Part shown: piece after piece, positions 59,473-64,000 of the stretch
Numbering within the stretch: the first letter of the stretch is position 1
Layout: every line of letters starts with the position of its first letter
DNA from: VAZQ01 sp963721005
GTDB lineage: Bacteria > Pseudomonadota > Alphaproteobacteria > Rhizobiales > Xanthobacteraceae
Assembly: GCA_963721005.1 (NCBI GenBank)
Contig: CAVRHR010000005.1
Location: forward strand, 992,001-1,056,000
Length of the DNA stretch: 64,000 nucleotides
Direction of reading: 5' to 3'
The notes under the pieces: model-generated
Told to the model about the DNA's origin: nothing
Database searches by the model: none
Seen by the model: the letters and a program-made list of their open reading frames with translations, nothing else
Translations under genes and position numbers: made by a program

Positions 59473-61131
59473 TTACGGCAGAATCTCCACGAAGCCCATG
59501 CGGCCCGGGGTGTTGCCGGCGAAGAAGATGCGGTTCGGGTTGGTCGGGTCGATGTCGAGCCGCCGCGGATCGCTTTCCGCCTCCGGCAGCGGGAACTCGA
59601 CCCACTCCTGCGTCTTGGGATCGAAGCGGGCAACCTTGTCGACCTGATGCTCGCTGACCCAGATGTAGTTGTTCTTCTTGTCGACGATGACCGAATAATT
59701 GCCGCCGGTCTGCGACGGCGGGGTGAAGACGGTCATCTCCTTGGTCTTGTAGTCGATCTTCATCAGCTTGCCGGCGTTCCACAGCGCCACCCAGAGATCG
59801 CCGTTGGCGTCGGTGTTCATGCGGCGCGGGAAGGCGTGGCCACCGACGTCGGGAATGTTGAACTCCTCGACCTTGCCGGTGGCGGGATCGACGCGCGCCA
59901 TCTTGTCGATCTCGTCCTCCGCCCACCACACCGAGCCGTCGCCGGCGACCGCTAGGCCATAGGCGCCCGGAGCCGGGCTGCCAGGCTTGGCGCTCGGCGA
60001 CGGAAAGGCCTTGAACTCGACCGAATCCGGGATGAGCCGGCGCACCTCCTTGTTGGCGCCGGTGGCCCAGATCGTGCCATCCGGATGGAGCGCCATGCTG
60101 TTGCCGCCGGCGCCGCCGGCCATGCCGCGCGGCCAAGCGTAGGCCATGAACTTCTCGGTCTTGGTGTCGAAGCTCAACCAGCGATTGTTCGGGCCATCCG
60201 GCACCCACATGATGCCGCGGGCGTCGATCTGCGGATTGCCGAGGCTCTGGCGATCCTCCGCCGCCGGTCCGGGCGGGGTCTTGAACTCGACGAACTCGAG
60301 CGTGCGGGGATCGAACCGGCCGACGCGGCCGGCACGCTCGCCCACCCAGGCATTGCCTTGCGGATCCATCGCGACGTCGTGGGGCTCCGCATAATGGTCG
60401 GCGAGATCGTAGGTCACGGCGCGGTATTTGAGCGCCTTGCCCTTCAACAGCTCGGTCGGCAGGCGGCTGTTGGGATCATAGGGCTGCACCGGCTTGAAGT
60501 TGGAGGACAGGTAGGCGACGATTTTCTTGGTGTCCTCGTCGCTGACGACCGGCTGGTTCGCCGCCGCCATGCGGGCCCGCATGCGGGCCACAATATGGTT
60601 CCAGTTGTCCTCGTCGGAGCGCTTGACCAAGATCCGCTGCACGTCATGGCAGGGCGTGCACTTCTCGGCGACCAGCACCTTGTTGTCGCCGGCCGGCAGC
60701 GCGTTGAAATCCTTGGAGGCCTTGTCGGCGAGCGCCTCCGGAATGCGCTGCGGCCAGGCCGGCGGCAGCTGCGGGCCGCGCGCCGTGGTGAGCGCAACAT
60801 CGGCCTTGGCGCTCTGGTTGGCGGTGACGCTAACCGGTGCCGATACGTTGCTCTGGAAATTGCCGCCGACGCCTTGCACGGTGTACTGGCCGACCGGCAG
60901 ATCCTTGGCCTCGAACCGGCCCCCGTCCTGGCTCGGGACCATGAACGTCAATCGCCGTTCCGCATTCTTCAGCTTCACCATGGCGCCGGTGACCGGCTTG
61001 CCGGAAGCGTCGTTGACGACGCCTTGCACGGAGCCTCGGTCATCCGCCGCGCGCACGGGCTGGGTGGCGATCAACACGATCCCCGCCGCGATCCCGACCG
61101 CGAGATTTAGAGTGACGTTGCGAAGGGTCAT
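59473..61131 (-). CDS. exported fusion: carboxypeptidase-regulatory domain, cytochrome c, virginiamycin-B-lyase-like propeller
   Basis: 552 residues from Met 61131 (CAAGGAGAGAG upstream). Signal peptide NLAVGIAAGIVLIATQPVRA. Residues ~30-115 form a CarboxypepD_reg beta-sandwich (GSVQGVVNDASGKPVTGAMV, KDLPVGQYTVQGVG). CTPCH at 158-162 marks a mono-haem cytochrome c. From ~215 a Vgb/NHL propeller with repeats: EPHDVAMDPQGNAWVGE, GRVGRFDPRTLEFVEF, ALHPDGTIWATG, GLAVAGDGSVWWAE, VARFDPKTQEWVEF. A haem next to a lyase-like propeller suggests redox function rather than streptogramin cleavage. Same strand as the GMC dehydrogenase genes upstream. Confidence 0.85.
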   Translation of the reverse strand: MTLRNVTLNLAVGIAAGIVLIATQPVRAADDRGSVQGVVNDASGKPVTGAMVKLKNAERRLTFMVPSQDGGRFEAKDLPVGQYTVQGVGGNFQSNVSAPVSVTANQSAKADVALTTARGPQLPPAWPQRIPEALADKASKDFNALPAGDNKVLVAEKCTPCHDVQRILVKRSDEDNWNHIVARMRARMAAANQPVVSDEDTKKIVAYLSSNFKPVQPYDPNSRLPTELLKGKALKYRAVTYDLADHYAEPHDVAMDPQGNAWVGERAGRVGRFDPRTLEFVEFKTPPGPAAEDRQSLGNPQIDARGIMWVPDGPNNRWLSFDTKTEKFMAYAWPRGMAGGAGGNSMALHPDGTIWATGANKEVRRLIPDSVEFKAFPSPSAKPGSPAPGAYGLAVAGDGSVWWAEDEIDKMARVDPATGKVEEFNIPDVGGHAFPRRMNTDANGDLWVALWNAGKLMKIDYKTKEMTVFTPPSQTGGNYSVIVDKKNNYIWVSEHQVDKVARFDPKTQEWVEFPLPEAESDPRRLDIDPTNPNRIFFAGNTPGRMGFVEILP

Positions 61132-61311
61132 AAGTCTCTCTCCTTGTGCTTGATCTTGATCGAGTTTCCTCCCCGTTTTCCGGGGTGATGGTATTGCGAC
61201 AACGGCCAACGCAAAATGATTGTGGTGAAGCATGCCGCCTCGGCAGATGGCGGCATACTAGAGCATTTCGAGGAATCGTGTCACCGGTATTCCGATTGAA
61301 AGGGACGCCCC

Positions 61312-61404
61312 GTAGGATGGGTTGAGCCTTTTTGCGAAACCCATCAACGACTGTGCAAATGGCACCTCAGACGATGGGTTTCGCAAGAGCTCCACCCATC
61401 CTAC
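61312..61404. repeat. large intergenic palindrome
   Basis: Outer arms GTAGGATGGGT (61312-61322) and ACCCATCCTAC (61394-61404); inner arms TTGCGAAACCCATC and GATGGGTTTCGCAA. This is the typical alphaproteobacterial 'GTAGGATGGGT...GCGAAACCCATC' element. It lies just after the GMC gene stop and may act as its terminator. Confidence 0.8.
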
Positions 61405-61410
61405 CCCAGA

Positions 61411-63132
61411 CTACACCAGCGGGCCCGGGCTCTTCCGGTACCGATTGACGATGGCATCGGCGCTCATATAGGCGAGCGCCTGTATGGTGAGCGTCGGATT
61501 GAATCCCGACCCCATGGTCGGAAAGGTCGAGCTGCCGATGATGAACAGATTGGGAATGTCCCAGCTCTGGCCGTAGCGGTTGACAACCGAGGTGGCGGGA
61601 TCGCTTCCCATGCGGGTGCCGCCTTCGTGGTGGGCCCCCGGGGCGCCCTGGTTGCTGGGGGCGCGCCACACCTTGGTGGCGCCGCTCGCACGCGCGATCT
61701 CCTCCAGCTTGCCGAACAGGAATTCGATGCGCGCGCGTTCATTGGGCCGCCGCCAATCATAAGTGATGCGCGGCGCCGGCATGCCCCAGGCATCCCGCAC
61801 ATTGGGATCGAGATCGATGGTCTGGTCCGCATAGGGCAGGTTCTCGGTCTGCGCCGTGATGCCGACATAGCGGGTGAAGCTCTTGGCCAGGAAATCCCGA
61901 TAGGCGGCGCCCCAGCGCGGGGTGCCGGGTGGCGGCGGCATGCTCATGGCGGTGCCGATCGGGCCGGCCTCGAGATCGGCCGGTACCACCGAGATCTGCG
62001 CGCCGCGGATAAATCCGAGGCCGCTGTGGTCGAAATTGTCGGCGTTGAAATCGTCGAGGCTGTGGCGCTGCGCGCTCGGCCCCATGAAGATGTTGGCGTG
62101 CCGGTCGTCGAAGGTGGCAAACACCCTGGCCCCGATATGGGCCATGATGTGCTTGCCCACCTGCCCGCTCGAGTTGGCGAGCCCGTTGGGGAACTTCTCG
62201 GTCTTGGACAACAGCAGCAGCCGGGTATTGTCGTAGATGAACGGCGCCACGATGACGAGCTCGGCCTCGATGGTGTTGTCGGAGCCGTCGGGGCCGTAAT
62301 ACGACACGCCGGTGGCGCGCCCGCCGTTGTCGCTGTTGATGCGGTGGCACATGGCGCCGGTGATGAGCTTGAAATTGCCGGTCGCGTCGGCCTCCGGCAG
62401 CTTGGTGACCAGGATGCTCGACTTGGCGCCGATGAAGCAGCCGAACGATTGGCAGAAGCTGCAATAGGAGCAGGCCGGACGGTTCTGATAGGTCTGCGAC
62501 AGGATGGCGCGCGGCGAGGAGAACGGGTGGTGGCCGAGCTTGCGCGCCGCGGATTCGAAGATCGCGCCGGCATGGTCGACCTGCAGCGGCGGTAGCGGAT
62601 ATTCGCGCTTGCGCGGCGCTTCGAACAGGTTGCCGCCGGCGACCTTCTGGCCCTGCAGATTGCCGGCCTTGCCGGAGACGCCCAGCTCGTATTCGGCGCG
62701 GTCGTAGAACGGCTCGAGATCGGCGTAGCTCAGCGGCCAATCGGTGAGCGAGGAATCCTCCGGGATGGCCGACGCCCCGTACCGCTCGATGGTCTGCGAG
62801 CGGGCGCGGAAATCGCCCTCGTGCAGGCGCCAGGACAGCGCGCCGTAATGCACGGTGCCGCCGCCGGCCTGGTTGCCGTTGTTCTGGTTGGGGGTCGGGT
62901 TGGCGCGCGCGGTGGGGTTCGGACGCCAGGTGACGGGGGCGCGCTTGACGTTGGGCCGCAGGTCCTGGCGCTGGAAGTAGCGCAGCTCGTCGAGCTGGAA
63001 GTCCGCGGTCTTGAGGCGCGGGCCGCGCTCGAGCCCGATGACCTTCATGCCCGCCCGGCCGAGCTCGGCCGCCAGCACGCCGCCGGAGGCGCCCATGCCG
63101 ACGATGACCACATCAGTCTTTTCGGTCGCCAT
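61411..63132 (-). CDS. GMC-family FAD-dependent oxidoreductase (dehydrogenase large subunit)
   Basis: 573 residues. The N-terminal FAD-binding Rossmann motif is VVIVGMGASGGVLAAELGRA then GMKVIGLERG. Further features: NQAGGGTVHYGALSWRLHEG, a Cys cluster CSYCSFCQSFGC (about 215-226), GASGVSYYGPDG-like substrate loop, and the C-terminal HEGGTRMGSDPATSVVNRY, FIIGSSTFPTMGSGFNPTLT. It belongs with membrane-bound gluconate/alcohol/sorbitol dehydrogenases. The gene for a subunit 3-like partner ends 3 bases upstream. No cytochrome subunit follows directly; the haem fusion downstream may serve. Confidence 0.9.
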   Translation of the reverse strand: MATEKTDVVIVGMGASGGVLAAELGRAGMKVIGLERGPRLKTADFQLDELRYFQRQDLRPNVKRAPVTWRPNPTARANPTPNQNNGNQAGGGTVHYGALSWRLHEGDFRARSQTIERYGASAIPEDSSLTDWPLSYADLEPFYDRAEYELGVSGKAGNLQGQKVAGGNLFEAPRKREYPLPPLQVDHAGAIFESAARKLGHHPFSSPRAILSQTYQNRPACSYCSFCQSFGCFIGAKSSILVTKLPEADATGNFKLITGAMCHRINSDNGGRATGVSYYGPDGSDNTIEAELVIVAPFIYDNTRLLLLSKTEKFPNGLANSSGQVGKHIMAHIGARVFATFDDRHANIFMGPSAQRHSLDDFNADNFDHSGLGFIRGAQISVVPADLEAGPIGTAMSMPPPPGTPRWGAAYRDFLAKSFTRYVGITAQTENLPYADQTIDLDPNVRDAWGMPAPRITYDWRRPNERARIEFLFGKLEEIARASGATKVWRAPSNQGAPGAHHEGGTRMGSDPATSVVNRYGQSWDIPNLFIIGSSTFPTMGSGFNPTLTIQALAYMSADAIVNRYRKSPGPLV

Positions 63133-63135
63133 GGC

Positions 63136-63825
63136 TCAGGTCCTCTTCAGCGGGGTCTTGGCCTGGGTCTGCAACCCGATGACGGGCGCGCGGGTGAAGG
63201 CGTCCTTGCTCTGCATGTCCGCCGTGGTGAACAGCGGCTGCGCGCCCGGAAAGCCCACCAGCCGCCAGCCGGCGAAATCCTTGTTGCCGCCGTAGACCGG
63301 GTCCGCGAACATGCCTTCCATGGTGTGGGTGCGCAGCGTGTTGAAGAAGGCCTGCGCGGTCGGCCAGGCGAAGCCCGCGGCCTTGCCCGCCTCGAGCGCC
63401 TCGATCACCGCGTCCTGGCGAGCCGCGTCGAGCCGCGCGAACGGCGCCTGATGGGCCTGCTGGCAGAAGGCATCGAGCTGGGCGAGCCCGCGCCGATAGA
63501 AATCCTGCTGATCCGCATAGGCGCCCGACAGCGCCAGATCGATGTAGTTGAGCACGTCGGCATCGCGCGCGCCCGGCATGCCCGGCGCACCCGGCATCAG
63601 CCGCTCGGTGAACGCCATGACGGTCGCGGCGTCTTCGTCATTGAGGAAGGCGCCATGCCCCTGCGGGCTCATGCGCATGCGGGCCGGAGCCTCGGCCGCG
63701 TCGGCGGCCGCGGTCTTGTGCGGCTTGGCCATGGCTTGCGGGGCGAGCCCCGTGCCGGCGAGGGCTCCAGCGCCTGCGGCGGCGCCCTTGAGAAACGCGC
63801 GGCGTGCTTCATCGTGCTTGCTCAT
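63136..63825 (-). CDS. gluconate 2-dehydrogenase subunit 3-family protein
   Basis: 229 residues with a Tat signal (EARRAFLKGAAAGAGALAGT) that can carry the co-folded GMC subunit across the membrane. The domain shows FLNDEDAATVMAFTERLMPG, DADVLNYIDLALSGAYADQQ, FYRRGLAQLDAFCQQ and TMEGMFADPVYGGNKDFAGW, the last being the family hallmark. GGAGG precedes ATG 63825. It is the first gene of a two- or three-gene transcript with the GMC dehydrogenase and probably the haem-propeller fusion. Confidence 0.92.
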   Translation of the reverse strand: MSKHDEARRAFLKGAAAGAGALAGTGLAPQAMAKPHKTAAADAAEAPARMRMSPQGHGAFLNDEDAATVMAFTERLMPGAPGMPGARDADVLNYIDLALSGAYADQQDFYRRGLAQLDAFCQQAHQAPFARLDAARQDAVIEALEAGKAAGFAWPTAQAFFNTLRTHTMEGMFADPVYGGNKDFAGWRLVGFPGAQPLFTTADMQSKDAFTRAPVIGLQTQAKTPLKRT

Positions 63826-64000
63826 GCGGATTTCCTCCCTTGCGCCCGATGCTCTCGGTCGGCAGATTTCTTATATCGATTGCTCGACCGGCGGGGATGC
63901 GCGGACAGCCGGTCGAGACGGTCAGGATGCCCCTTTCCGGGCCGTGGGGCAAGACAGGTAAGTTCAACACCACATCGAAGTATCGGTGCCGGGAAAGATT
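63826..64000. other. upstream region of the GMC operon, window edge
   Basis: Contains the ribosome site and promoter region of the minus-strand operon. No gene is supported before the window ends. Confidence 0.4.

Noticed and set aside
1..64000. tRNA, rRNA or CRISPR loci
   Set aside because: No cloverleaf with a conserved T-loop, no rRNA-like segment and no regularly spaced direct repeats were noticed; a tRNA scan would be decisive.

Overview
The window looks like the chromosome of a GC-rich alphaproteobacterium of the Hyphomicrobiales, close to Bradyrhizobium/Rhodoplanes/Pseudolabrys-type families. This rests on the eukaryote-type glutamine synthetase glnII beside a DUF2735 gene, many tiny proteins typical of that order, an EcfG-type stress promoter, remnants of pmtA, ku and a chvI-like regulator, and the mix of Tat-exported oxidoreductases. 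The genus is inference. No tRNA, rRNA or CRISPR array was seen.

Positions 1-27 kb are an accessory, decaying region. It holds a group II intron with its maturase (about 2350-4263), two IS5-family elements (15632-16576 and 16700-17551) and one IS3-family element (25003-26237). Between them lie small intact genes (zinc-ribbon protein, IHF-alpha paralogue, cupin, GST, GlcG/HbpS-like protein, XRE regulator, a PhnA-like membrane protein locus, otsA) and many gene stumps: ABC substrate-binding protein, metallo-beta-lactamase, Ku, PmtA, ROK kinase, ChvI, ABM monooxygenase and terminase-like fragments. The two IS5 elements sit inside and at the stop codon of one 56-codon gene. Removing them restores the gene exactly, behind a GGAAC-N16-CGTT promoter. 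The IS3 element cuts the end of a gene resembling an ABC-three-component conflict-system protein; a small membrane protein with the same GGDIVGGD motif lies just upstream.

Positions 27-64 kb are more orderly and mostly exported-metabolism genes. A triheme cytochrome c (27167-28420) is divergent from iorAB (molybdenum hydroxylase of the isoquinoline 1-oxidoreductase type). Next come a class 3 lipase, a GNAT enzyme and an NHL propeller, the segment being bracketed by two direct copies of an intergenic palindrome repeat. A type I secretion cassette follows (RTX substrate, ABC exporter, HlyD-like adaptor; no TolC here), then a DUF3455 gene, a VirA-like histidine kinase, a MauG-like diheme peroxidase and a divergent OmpR-type regulator.

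From 47 kb there is an mddA/NnrU-like methyltransferase with a deleted tandem copy, a GFA-family gene, a winged-helix/TPR regulator, glutaminase, DUF2735-glnII, an intradiol dioxygenase beside an ECF sigma factor, a sensor kinase with a periplasmic-binding-like sensor, a truncated HdeD gene, a carboxypeptidase-regulatory/cytochrome c/virginiamycin-B-lyase-like fusion, and a GMC oxidoreductase with its gluconate 2-dehydrogenase subunit 3-like partner.

Several otherwise healthy genes (ABC exporter, RTX protein, winged-helix/TPR regulator, sensor kinase, ABC binding protein) are each broken by one single-base shift. This points to either real decay or uncorrected indels in the assembly; both readings are kept open.
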